Assembly: GCF_000182565.1 (NCBI RefSeq)
Contig: NW_015971552.1
Span: forward strand, 431,353-495,352
Reading direction: 5' to 3'
Length of the DNA stretch: 64,000 nt
Source: Spizellomyces punctatus DAOM BR117
Taxonomy: Eukaryota; Chytridiomycota; Chytridiomycetes; Spizellomycetales; Spizellomycetaceae
Shown here: positions 10,571 to 21,580 of the stretch, in pieces
Numbering within the stretch: position 1 is the first letter of the stretch
Layout of the letters: each line of letters begins with the position of its first letter
Made by a program: the position numbers and the translations under genes
The notes under the pieces: model-generated
Told to the model about the DNA's origin: nothing
Seen by the model: the letters and a program-made list of their open reading frames with translations, nothing else
Databases searched by the model: none

Positions 10571-13500
10571 ATGCATCCCTCTGTCGCCGAAATGTATCTA
10601 CCCAACGACCAAACATCCGTCCAGCTCGAATCGCTCGAACTCGAAGCGCTCAAAAGAGACAATCAAGTACTTTTACCCATCCCATCCTCTCCTTCCTCCG
10701 TACCGTCACCACCACCACCATCACCACCGCCACCACCACCGTCAGTATCAGGACACAAAAAAAAGTGCATGTGCCTCCATACCCTCCTGTCCACCCCTCT
10801 CGTTGCCCATATCCTCACTACCCTCCGCAACCCACTCTACGCCCACCGTCTATTGAAATGTCTAGTCACTTTTTACGCCCTCTACATTATCACTTGGGTC
10901 CCATCCGCCCGACACGCTCTCACACCCTCTCTCCTTCTCGCGCCGCTTGCTGTCGTCTTTTTCCATCCGGGCCGGACACTTGGTGCGCAATTGGAGTCGG
11001 TTGCGTTTGGATTGGTGGGTGCGGGTGTGGGAGCGGCCTATACGCTTTTGGCCTACGTTGCGATGGCGGCTGTGCAGAGAAATGTGAGTGTTGGGTTTTG
11101 GAGGGGGGTGGTGGGTGTCATTGTGTTTTGTTTGCCAGTGTTTTGTTTCAGTGCGTTGAGGAGTTTGGTGCCGAGGTTGAGGGTGGGTATTTGTAATTTT
11201 TTTTTTTTATATTTCATGTAATGAAGTGATGGATTTAAATACTAGTTTCTTTGATTCACTATGTTAGATCTTTTCGACATTGGGTCTTTTGGTCATTATA
11301 CTCAATGTCATTCGCGGGTACGATGATCCGTCTGTCAACACCCAAACCGTATGGTATGCCATCGTTCCTTTCCTATTTGCAGGGGGTGTGTCCCTTGTTG
11401 GGAGCATCGCCCTGTGGCCCGAAACGGCCAACAGTCAATTACGGTAAATCTCTTTTTATGTTTTCAACAAACACATTTTATGTTTGTAACAAAATGCTTA
11501 TAACCTTTTGTAGACACGAACTTGTCTCCATCACGGATTCCATTACAAAGTGCTTGGACGCCCAAGTCACCCTCTTTATCCACACCTGCCATCCTCTCCC
11601 AACTCCCCCGACACCACCCCTCGACACGATCCTCTCCACCCTCCCCCGTCTCAAAACCCTCAAAAACGAAGCAACGCACGAATTAACGGGAGGATACTAC
11701 ACCCGGACCCAACTCCGTGCACTCATCCGATCCATCCGAACCCTTGCGAGGCATTTGGAGGGCATGCAAGCCGGTGTCCTCGGCACCCGATGCGCACAAG
11801 GTCCCTTTTTACCCGTCTTGGATCGCTTTATTCAAGACTTGAACCCCGCGTTACGCCTTCTTGTTGAATCCTGTCAACGCGATTTGGACCGTCTACGTAC
11901 CCTCTTTACATGCCCTCACCTCGATATTACATTTAAACCCTCCACCCTTTCCACCGTCCTTCCAGTCTTTGTCCGCGTTCAACGAAAAGCAATGGAACGC
12001 CTCTCACTGTTGCAAAATAAGGACCCCCTCGCAACTGAACCCTTGTACAGAACCTGTTTTTTTGTATTTAGTTTAATGCGGTTTGCGGAAACACTTTTAG
12101 ATATGCTCCCTCTCCTATCCGATATGCAACAATCAAAGAAATTCCGAATTTACCTCCCTTCTTCTTCGCTATTTTATCGTTCCAAACCCCTTCCTCCCAT
12201 CTCATCCACTCGCCCAAACATTACCTACGACCCTCCCCCGCGCACCCTCCGTCAACGCATCGTGTATGGTGTACAAGATGTATTGAATTCTCCACATGTC
12301 AGGTTTGGATTGCGGAATGCTTTTGCGGCTCTAGTGGCTGCTTTGCCTGGTTATGTTGAGAGTACTCGGGACTGGTATATGCGGATACAGGGGTACTGGG
12401 TATGTATTCGTGTTTTGTGTTTTTCTGTTTTCATTTGGTAGCGTTTGCTCGTTGGTGGTATTTATTGAGATTGTTGTTTCTTATGTAGGTGTTGTTTACG
12501 ATTGTCGTGTTGGGTATGTACAAACGAATTTTCCTATATTCACTGCCCTCATTCTTTTGTTTTTTTGCGACCTCATTCCCGCTCTATCTACATTAGTCTA
12601 TCCAACCCTCGGAGCAACATGGCCCATGGCCATGTATCGTATCCTCGGGTACGTTTTTCAATTTTCACACATACATGACATTCCCTAACTCTTATAGACA
12701 ATTCAAGAACGATTTCAGGAGCACTATGGGGATTTATTTCATGGGTGATTGCACCAGAGAATCCATACATTATTTCCGTCCTGCTTTTACCATTTGCGAT
12801 TGGGTGTTGGTATGTTATTCTTTTCACTGGGTATTCCTATGCAGGTATTGTTGCCCCTATTTTTTATGTATCATTATTTATTTTTGCAACACCATGACCC
12901 ACTCTTTGACTATTTTCCAGGCGTAGTAGGTCTCTTGACGCACATCATCGTCATATTCGAATACCCAACCTACGTCCCCCAAGCCGACCGCAGTATCTTT
13001 TCCTACGCCCTCGCACGATGCATCACCGTCCTCATTGGCTCTATTATAGCCGTTTTGGCTTCTTGGCTCATTTTTCCGCAACTTGCCCGCAAACTCGTTC
13101 GATATGCCATTGCAACTACTTGTCGCGATTTAGGCCAAATTTATGAAATGGAGATGGTATGGTTAGTTGAAAAAGCCCGTAATGTTGATATACCGAGTCA
13201 ACCTCCCACTACGACAACAACAACAACAACAACAACAACACATCATCGTCCACATCACCTCGTCACCACCATCCAACAATCCCTATCAAATCTTAAATTA
13301 CTCTTAATCCCCCAAGCTACAAAAGAACCCGATTTGGAACCACCCCCCTTTTCTCCATCAACCTACACAACCCTCGTTACGCACCTCCAAACAATCCTTA
13401 CGATCCTCTCCGCCATGCGAGACGTCAGTGAAACGTGGTACACCCAAGACCAACAGCAAGGTGTTTTAAGGTTTTTAGGGTTGATTCGAAGAGAACGCCG

Positions 13501-13978
13501 ATACCTTGTTTCCTCTATTACGACATTATTGTATATCCTTTCGGGGGCGTTGGTCACTAGGACACCCTTACCGGCTTATATTCCCTCCCCCCATCAAGAT
13601 TTGGATACACTTCATCAGGCGCTTTTGAGGGTTATGGAGAAAGAGTGTGGAATACCGCCTTCTCAACGGGTTTTTGTGTATGCTTTTGCGCTTGGGAATC
13701 GGTTGATTGTTGCGGAGGTTGAGGGGCTTGTTGAGTATGTTGAGCGGGTGGTGGGGAGGGAGAGGGTTGTGTTTGGGTTCCAGGAGGGGAGTGCTGGGAA
13801 CGCGGTTGAACATGTTGAGATGAATGTTGACTCGCGTGATGCTCCTCATTCAACGACAGTAGAGAAACAAGAGAATGGAGGTGATGACATTCCCCCTTGT
13901 TCTTCATCATCATCTACAATCTTGATTGAATGGAATGGTTGGAAACGAAACCCAGACCTAGTCGGAATAGGATGGTAA
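10571..13978 (+). CDS. FUSC / aromatic-acid exporter-like membrane protein (Bre4 family)
   Basis: The 981-aa multi-span membrane protein is assembled from seven exons that close in phase: 10571-11182, 11268-11443, 11514-12399, 12489-12513, 12597-12648, 12708-12844 and 12921-13978. The N-terminus is polar with a Pro tract, then a first membrane block follows (LLKCLVTFYALYIITWVP, LLLAPLAVVFFHPG, LESVAFGLVGAGVGAAYTLLAYVAM). A long cytosolic helical region follows, then a second membrane block: YWVLFTIVVLGVYPTLGATWPMAMYRILGTISGALWGFISWV and PYIISVLLLPFAIGCWYVILFTGYSYAGVVGLLTHIIVIF. Two membrane blocks separated by a cytosolic domain is the layout of fungal brefeldin-A-sensitivity (Bre4) and ArAE/FUSC proteins, thought to export organic anions. 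Exon 4 is only 25 nt. The substrate is unknown. The stop lies 51 bp from the stop of the convergent chitin synthase. Confidence 0.75.
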
Positions 13979-14029
13979 AAAATACATTATATAAAAACAA
14001 AAAAAGAAAACCATTTGTTGAACAATTTT

Positions 14030-17000
14030 TTACACTCCTTCACTCAACAAGACCCCTTGCTCCTTTTTATACCGCCCGCGGACACTCCGTCCCCCAAAAG
14101 CTTTAACCAAACCCTTCATACCCAAAAACCAAAACACACCCAACAATTTAAAAAACGCTAATCCAGCCGTAACACTCAATAAAACATTTAGGTACCCATT
14201 TCCACTCCACGTTGTCCCAACGGCAAACAAGACGGCATTTGAGGACAAATAAGTCAACATCATGATGGTTCGAAAGGACTTGTAGTCGTCTTCTTGTTGG
14301 GTTTTGGGGTCTTGAGTTGATGTGGATACGTTGGATGGGAGGGATCGGAGTTCGTCGAGGGTTTCGGAATAGTGTTGTGCAAGTGTTGTTTGGTCGGTCG
14401 AGATTGAAACATCTGCTACCACGGTTCCGTCGCTTTGTTTTTGGGCTTGGACGGTTGGAAGCGTAGTTGGTTTTGATTCACCTCTGTTTTGGTTTGTTAG
14501 TGAATTCATCAATTTTCTTGAATGTATACGGTAAAAACATACTTTGTTCCCCAGGATACATCGTGGAGGTTGGATAGGGCATACACAGTGAGAACATTGA
14601 TATACGAGGGAAGCAACAAGAGATCTACCCCCCCCCCCCCCCCCAAAAAAAAACCATTAAAAAAAACATAACCCCAAATCACCACAAACAAAAAACAAAC
14701 GGACTCACATTGCACAAAACACGTAAACATATGCGCAAAATCCAACTGCAAAAAACTCGCCAAAAAATACACACCCACCGTCGAGGCCAACGTCACAGCA
14801 TACACCAAACTCTCCCGTTTAGCATCCCGCAATTTCACATCCATTTCTTTCCGCATCACTCTTGCCACTTGGTTTACCAACGTATTCATTAATAACTGCC
14901 CTCCATCTCTGGTGGGTTGTACGGCAGGTTCCACGAGCGGCCGCAACACACTCCCATAATCCATATTATATTGCGTTCGAACAAATTGGGTTGTTTGAAT
15001 TAACCGTCGAACCAAGAGTCCAATCATGACGGCTCCAATCACACCAAACCCAAACATGACGGCCTTGTACGTTCGTCGAAAGGCTTGAGGGCGGTTCCCG
15101 AATGATATGATGAATAAACAGACTAGAACCACTGGGTAGGAAAATCGGGCGATGCCGAGTAGGATTTGGATGATCCTGGTTCGGACGTTGGGACTTTGGC
15201 CCGCTGATGTTGGATCCGATAGGATTTGTTCCAGTTCGCCAAAGAGGAAGAAAAATGTGATGGCAAAGTTACCTAAAGAGAATCAAATGCGTTGTAAAAA
15301 CAATGCAAAGGTATCGAGTGTGACACAAAGTTTCATTACCTAGGATAAACCACGAGAAAACTTGGTTCACGACATTATATAAATACTGTACCGTGAACGC
15401 TAGTTTTCGTAACAAACTATGCCGCGTCGACCACATTCGCGTAATATTCGCCAAAGCATAAAACCTATACTTGGTCATTAGCCCCTCTCCAAAATCCAAC
15501 GTCTTCTCCCAAAAAACAAAACTTACCCAGCAAACAAACTCCCATTCAACCATCGCCGCCTCTGCGACAAAAACTCTGGAATCGATTCAGGTACATCCGT
15601 ATCCGCTTTAGCATCATTCACATAATGCAACGTCCACCGTCCATTAGGTTTAGCAACGAGCTCAAAACAAAGGATTCGATCCTCGGCTAAATACAAATTG
15701 GCAGAAAAAATGGAACTGTCTTGTGGTTTGCCGACACGTGCTTCACCCTGTGTACACACACCTATCAGTATACTGTGTACACACACAATTGCGTTTGAAA
15801 TTGGGCTTGATGGATTTTTTAGGTACCTCAAAGTACTTTGAAAGAGGTCCTTGCCCGGGTCCCAAATCCTGCAACGCTTGCCATCGATACGCCGAAAATG
15901 CACCCGGAAGCACGCTAATGTACCCAAAAGCACTTTCAAGGGCTAAAAGAAAAAAAACAAACAACTTTAGCAAACCTATCATGTAACAGAAAAAGAATAA
16001 AGAGAATAATACGCACACTTGTCTAACAGATTTGAAATCTTGTACTCAAAGTTCTGACTCGCCACCAGTGGGTTCATGATGTTTTTAAAGTACGTCAGAC
16101 CTTGACCCAAGTCTGCTCGAATCTCACCGCATGCGCCCGCAATCTGTATAGACCAGAATGAGCCTTTCAACACGACAGCTTCAACACACTGTCAAAAGCG
16201 CTTACCTGGTCATTCCGATAAAAAGCCTTCCACAGTGAATACAAACTATTGGCAGAAGGTTTCGTCCCAACGTCAATCAACTATAGTATTCACAAAAATA
16301 ATTCAGTCCCCGACATAGACTAAATCCCACCATACGACAAACAAAGATTATACAAACCACACAGACACGCGGATCCAGTAACGCCGAAAAGGCCCTAAAA
16401 AACCATCGATGGGAGTTGATCTTTTTCGCATTCTTTTCTTTAAGACAGAATATTGTTTGTATGGGTGGAATTCCTTCTTTTGGGCCCCATAGTTGCATTT
16501 TGGTGTCAAGGACTTTTTGGGGTGTGTATTCGAAAATGTCTGTTCGTATCGCGTTGTCAGCAAAAAGTGGTTGAAAGTTCAAGTACAGGGTTGGTTTTTA
16601 CTTACGTGCGGTGGTTTCGTCGCCATTCACGGCGGATTGGGCCACACCGTCTTGATACACGCCCATGACTTCAAGGACTTTGAGAACAGTTGGATGGATT
16701 TTAGATCGTCCGTCCGCCACTAAAAGGATGTACCGTTTACTCTTGTTGTTGGTTGGTTCTCCTTAGAGATGAGTGTATTTACCTATGCAAATAGCCACTT
16801 TCTTCCATCCATCTGCATCCCATCCATTCTTGTTTTTCTCGCAGAGATACTTTAGGTTTTGAGCAAGGGCAAACATGGTGCGGTTAAAGCCTTCCTATCC
16901 ATCCAGAAACGACGTCGGATTTAGTCCATTGCTATCCAAATGACAAAGCAACACCTGTTCATACATGGTCTTCATTGTACATGGTAACGACAACGAAAAT

Positions 17001-17604
17001 CTCTATCCGTCGCTGATAATTCGCGCATCGAAGATTGTATCCTCGCTCGACAAAATTGTCTGGATCTGAAAAGTGCCGGTTTCAGTTACCCTACCCGTTA
17101 CCTCACTCTATTTGCAAAAAAGCTCTTTTCCTACATACCACATGTCGAAGCCGTATACCGCATACTCTCAAACTCTTCCCCCTTCCCATACTGCACCTCC
17201 TTGATCACCTCATCCGGAACCCGCTGCTTAATCACAAAATTCCCAGTCTGAGACAACTTGACGGTCTTGATCCGTCTATTTATCGTCGTCTTTCTCTTCC
17301 TCAACGTACTATCGTATCCAACCGGCGAGAGCTCGTCATCATCAGCAGGCGGATAGAGATTGGCGGTGCTTGTAGGTGGATACTCTGCGTATCCCGCCTG
17401 TCCAGGCGCGTAAAGAACCGGAATGCTCTGGTGGATCCCAGGTGGTGTATCTGACTCCCATGTCTTTGGTGTGCTCGTTTCGGAGGGGTAAATATCAAGC
17501 TGGGTTTCTCCGGAATTGACTGACGGTTCGTAGGCGTCGCTAATGTAGCTTGCCCGAGGGTCGGCATGTTCGATATTGGGTTCAATGAACCGAATGGATG
17601 CCAT
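14030..17604 (-). CDS. Chitin synthase, class I-III type
   Basis: This membrane GT2 enzyme polymerises N-acetylglucosamine from UDP-GlcNAc into chitin. It is split into many short exons; the first four start or end at 17604-17139, 17065-16965, 16894-16783 and 16719. The N-terminus carries the short class I-III leader, then [21 protein letters not shown] and [16 protein letters not shown]. Further signatures follow in order: [67 protein letters not shown], the catalytic LAEDRIL and the product-binding QRRRWLNG. Several membrane spans close the protein at 15130-14040. There is no myosin or cytochrome b5-like domain. Middle exon edges were read by similarity and not all were closed base by base. 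A 17-nt C run (14628-14644, plus strand) lies in an intron. Confidence 0.93.
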
Positions 17605-18054
17605 ATTGCGTAAACGTGGATAAGAGGAACGGTTGTTGGGTGGGTATGGGAAAAGATGGAAACTATTTTATGGCGTTCTTCATTCGTATTGGAAAATATG
17701 GGTTTCTTGTGTGATTTCTCGAGAGATGCTGGGGGGGAGACGGTAAACCGTTCTTGTTAGGTAGGTTGTGTGTGTGGCAGATCGTCGGCTGTGCAAGTTG
17801 AAAGTACAAGCAATTTTGATCATTTATGGTTATATTGCCATGAAAGAGAGGCGCAGCAGTTGCTGTGTTGAAGGGAATTTGGAAGCAGCACAGTTGACAG
17901 TGTTGAGGCTGTAGCGAAGTGTTCTTTTTTGGATGGACTTTTGCGTGCGGCTTGAAGAAGACAGGAACAAGATTTCCCGCCTGCTACATACACACTGAAT
18001 ATACACGCATTGTGCATGGACATACAGTCTATGCTGTACACGGAACGAACAAGG

Positions 18055-19059
18055 ATGGGATTCGCACGACAATCCGCCAGCATCATCTCGTTTGCCACGC
18101 TTGCCCTCCTTATCACGTACATTACAACCATCCATGCCCAACCCGCCGCACCCCCACCACAATCCCCCCCTTCCATCAAAGAAGACTGGTTAGATACTGA
18201 CAACATGTTCTTTGCCCTCGTCGACGAACCAGAGAGTCCAGACGGAGAAAGCGCCCTCTACCCTCCGAACGACTGCTACGCCAATTGGTGCTTCCCTTCT
18301 GGAATGTTTGTCGACCTCGTCATCAAACACTGTAACCAAACAATCACGAAGATCGATTCAAAGTCCCTCCCGACATCTGCAAAAGAAGTTGAACAGCTAC
18401 TGGGAGATTGCATTTGCGGTGCAAGCGATGATAAAGGGCTTCAACAGGATATCAACGCCATGTGGCAAACATGCGCAAACTGCTTGAACGGAAAAATGGG
18501 CGTCACCGATCCGAAGCATCATAGTACCATCAATGCAACAACATTCAATAAAGCTTGTTCGTGTAAAGACCCTGGACCCGTTCAAGCACTTGTCAACATG
18601 CAGAATCCAAATTGGGTGTGTAATGATTACGATGAGGATCGGTTACGCAATGGACGACGATCTGGAAGGGCTCTACCGGTTTTTAGACCGCCTACCTCGG
18701 CTACACCCAACAATGCGTCAGTGTCGGCGCCTAGTTCTGCTGTACCGGTTTCGGTGCCTGCATCTGCAGCACCATCGGCGGCACCATCGGCAGCACCATC
18801 GGCAGCCCCGTCCGCAGTATCCGCACCGCCTGCAGCGCCTGCACCGCCCGCAGCGAGTCCCACAAACGCCCCGGCACCACCCGCCCCTGCTAATCTGAGA
18901 ATATCAGGAGCAGCTTTCATGCCACAAGCTGCAGGTGACCGATTTCCATCACCACCACCTCCACCTCCACCACCTGAAGATATCGAAGACGACTGGCGGT
19001 GGTGGATGCGTCCCGGAGGACAAAGAGAAGAACGGAGTCTGGGCGGATTGAGACCATAG
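18055..19059 (+). CDS. Secreted Cys-containing protein with Pro/Ala-rich tail
   Basis: A single exon encodes 334 aa. The start at 18055 is chosen because it begins a good signal peptide (MGFARQ then ASIISFATLALLITYITTIHA). An in-frame ATG at 18010 would put 15 polar residues before it. The mature part has a globular section with about ten cysteines (DCYANWCFPSG, CICGASD, CANCLNGK, CSCKDPG) and two Asn-X-Ser/Thr sites. A tail of Ala-Pro-Ser repeats and poly-Pro follows at residues about 225-315. The end is WRWWMRPGG without a GPI-type hydrophobic segment. The layout suggests a cell-wall or extracellular protein. I do not recognise the family. Confidence 0.6.
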   Translation: MGFARQSASIISFATLALLITYITTIHAQPAAPPPQSPPSIKEDWLDTDNMFFALVDEPESPDGESALYPPNDCYANWCFPSGMFVDLVIKHCNQTITKIDSKSLPTSAKEVEQLLGDCICGASDDKGLQQDINAMWQTCANCLNGKMGVTDPKHHSTINATTFNKACSCKDPGPVQALVNMQNPNWVCNDYDEDRLRNGRRSGRALPVFRPPTSATPNNASVSAPSSAVPVSVPASAAPSAAPSAAPSAAPSAVSAPPAAPAPPAASPTNAPAPPAPANLRISGAAFMPQAAGDRFPSPPPPPPPPEDIEDDWRWWMRPGGQREERSLGGLRP

Positions 19060-20091
19060 TCACAAGACATTTGCGATGGATAGAAAATATTGGACTATTA
19101 TATGACGCATTTTTTGTTTTGTAATTTTTACCATTCAATAGTCTTCTTTATAGTGTGCAGGTGGTAGAAAATGTCACTAGGGACAAATTCTCCCTCCAAC
19201 CCACTACAGCCGGTTCTAATTTACAATTAGCCAGCCTGTCCAACCCTTCATAACCTATCCTGCAAACAAGTCCCACCCCTATCCTAACTCGCTACAGGTT
19301 CCAGCCTGGGTTGAACTGGGGTACGTGAAAAGCTAACTACTACTAGGCCCAATGACACACGCAATACGTAACGGTTGGTTCTAACCGGGTAACTAAGCCC
19401 ACCACCACGAGAGAAATCCTACTAAGCCCTTGATTCCGAAATTCTTTAGTCGGAGGATGTTCAGATACTAATTAAACCAGAATTAGACTGGATAATCCGC
19501 GTGGGAAAATACAAAGATAATGCATACCTGCGATCGTAGCAATATAGTAGTAGCAGCGTTTGCAAGGGGTTATGTTGTTGTTGTAGTCGGGAGGCGAGGT
19601 CCTCGACACCACCACATCTGCATTCTCATGATTCGACCGACAGTCGCGATGAGAAGAGTTGCACAGATGCTTTGAGAGTCGAGGAACTGGTGAGGAAGGG
19701 GAGAGAGAGCAAAGGCCCACCTTTTATAGACCTTCGGCATGCGCCTCACCGCAGTTTAAAAAAAAAACATTACATGCATGCCACACCGTTTTTGAGTTAG
19801 AGGGGGTGCTGATTATGCGATATGATTAACTGGATTAATCCGGATAATAACGGGTTCTAGTGCCATTTTCAATCACCTCCACACTAAACAAACGGCGGAC
19901 ACCCCTGTTTTTTACATTCGAATGAACCAACTCGATCATTACCCAAATTTCGCTGACTCATCACAAGAGCCTTCTGGTTGACGGACTTGCCACGTTTTTG
20001 CCCAGCACCCACGCATCTATCTGGCCATTACATCTCTTTAACAAATCTCTATTATAAATACTCTACCATACATTTCCTTTTGAAAGCCACC
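19060..20091. promoter_or_regulatory. Spacer with TATA box
   Basis: No gene is visible here. A TATAAATA box at 20053-20060 lies 32 bp before the start codon at 20092. That start has a near-perfect context, GCCACCATGG. The stretch 19190-19480 contains runs resembling tRNA T-loops, but no cloverleaf could be folded. Confidence 0.5.
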
Positions 20092-21393
20092 ATGGCCTCT
20101 CTCCTCTTTGACGACATAACCTTCCCAACCGAGCTCTACGACCCAACAACATACACCTTCTCCGACCCCATAAAAGACTACCTCCTCTTTGCCCCTCAAG
20201 TCATTACCCTCTACGAACGCAAAAACACCCCAACCTCCAATATGTCACAAAAAACGGGTACAGAGGGACCCAGTGTTGCGGAAACGGCTTTGAAAACCTC
20301 CGTACAGGTTTTTGGAGAGTTTGTTAAGTACCAGTTGAGGTCTTCTGAGTTTGATACTTTTACCGCGAGAAAGGCGGAGCGGGATTGGGAGGGTAGTAAG
20401 GAGAGTGTACGAGAGCGGGAACGAAGGCAAGAAGAGGAGCGGGAACGGGAACGGGAACGAGAACGAGAACGAGAACGAGAACGAGAACGAGAGAGGGAAC
20501 GAAAACAGACACGAGAGAGGGAAAGAGAGAGTGAGATGGCAAAAGAGCGCGACCACGACCATGAACACGAAACAAACAGAACCCGCCCCCAACACCATAC
20601 CAAACACCCAGAAAATAATCCAGAGAAACAAAAACACCATGCCTCTTCACTCGACACTCCACCCAAAACCCCACCCACATCCCATTCCACCGCACCCGAA
20701 TCACCAACAACAACAACAACAACAACTTCCCTAATAACAACAACAACCCTCACCCTCCTCTCCCTAACAACCGCCTACGCAGCCTCCAAAACCCACTCCA
20801 AAGCAACATTCCTAAACTCCTTCCGAAGCCTCCATAAAGACCTAACAAACCATCTCACCAAAATCCGCACATGGATAAAAACACGACAAGACCTCTCACT
20901 CCCTATTCCAACATTTTTGTTACACGATGTGGAGAAAATACAATCATTGCATGACTTGGTGTCGAAATTGGATCAAGGAGGCCATGATTGGGCTTTGATG
21001 CCTGCTTATGTTGGTGCGTCTGTGTCGGCGGCTGTGGGTGCTGCTGCGTATGGTGGGATCCTAGCGGCTCAGGTGGGTCGGGTGGGAATCCTGGGGGTCC
21101 TTGTTGCGGCAATGTATGGGGCGGTCGTCAAGGGGAGGTTGGCGAGTGGAGTAGTGCGCTCGAGTTTGGGGGTCGTGGCTGATAAGGCTAGGCGGGTTTG
21201 CATGGCGTTGGAAGAGGGTGAAAAGGAGAGGGCAGAGTTGGTTCGAGGGGCTTTTGGGAGAGATATGGTTAACTTGGATGAAGTTCCATTGGAAGATGAG
21301 CGTGAGGAGCAATGGCAACGGCCAATAGGAAGAAAGACAAAGATACACAGTACTCCCACTCGTGGACATGAAAATGAATTCATTGCAGTATGA
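20092..21393 (+). CDS. Unknown protein with an (Arg-Glu)n run and C-terminal membrane segments
   Basis: A single exon encodes 433 aa. The start is set by the Kozak context and the TATA box. In-frame ATGs upstream lie in the promoter. The N-terminal third is ordinary (MASLLFDDITFPTELYDP). Residues about 105-155 are an almost pure Arg-Glu alternation encoded by GAACGG/GAACGA hexamers, then His/Lys/Pro-rich and Thr-rich low complexity. The C-terminal third looks folded: a helix (FRSLHKDLTNHLTKIRTWIKTRQDL), then two Ala/Gly-rich hydrophobic stretches (PAYVGASVSAAVGAAAYGGILAAQ, VGILGVLVAAMYGAVV). Membrane insertion is plausible. The family is not recognised. Confidence 0.6.
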   Translation: MASLLFDDITFPTELYDPTTYTFSDPIKDYLLFAPQVITLYERKNTPTSNMSQKTGTEGPSVAETALKTSVQVFGEFVKYQLRSSEFDTFTARKAERDWEGSKESVRERERRQEEERERERERERERERERERERERKQTRERERESEMAKERDHDHEHETNRTRPQHHTKHPENNPEKQKHHASSLDTPPKTPPTSHSTAPESPTTTTTTTSLITTTTLTLLSLTTAYAASKTHSKATFLNSFRSLHKDLTNHLTKIRTWIKTRQDLSLPIPTFLLHDVEKIQSLHDLVSKLDQGGHDWALMPAYVGASVSAAVGAAAYGGILAAQVGRVGILGVLVAAMYGAVVKGRLASGVVRSSLGVVADKARRVCMALEEGEKERAELVRGAFGRDMVNLDEVPLEDEREEQWQRPIGRKTKIHSTPTRGHENEFIAV

Positions 21394-21580
21394 ATTCATA
21401 ATGTTATCAGTAACAGAATATGTATCTATATTCAAAAAAAAAAAAAAAGTTCAAAAGTAAACACTATAAATTTGAAAAAATGGCCAACTGGACGGTGAGA
21501 AACCCCGTCCCCAAAGACGACATGTATACACAACGTTAGCCGAAACACTATTCTTCATCCACAATTTCCACACACCAACG

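Noticed and set aside
20424-20545. Hexamer repeat as a non-coding satellite
   Set aside because: It stays in frame with an open 433-aa protein and encodes an Arg-Glu run, so it is treated as coding low complexity.
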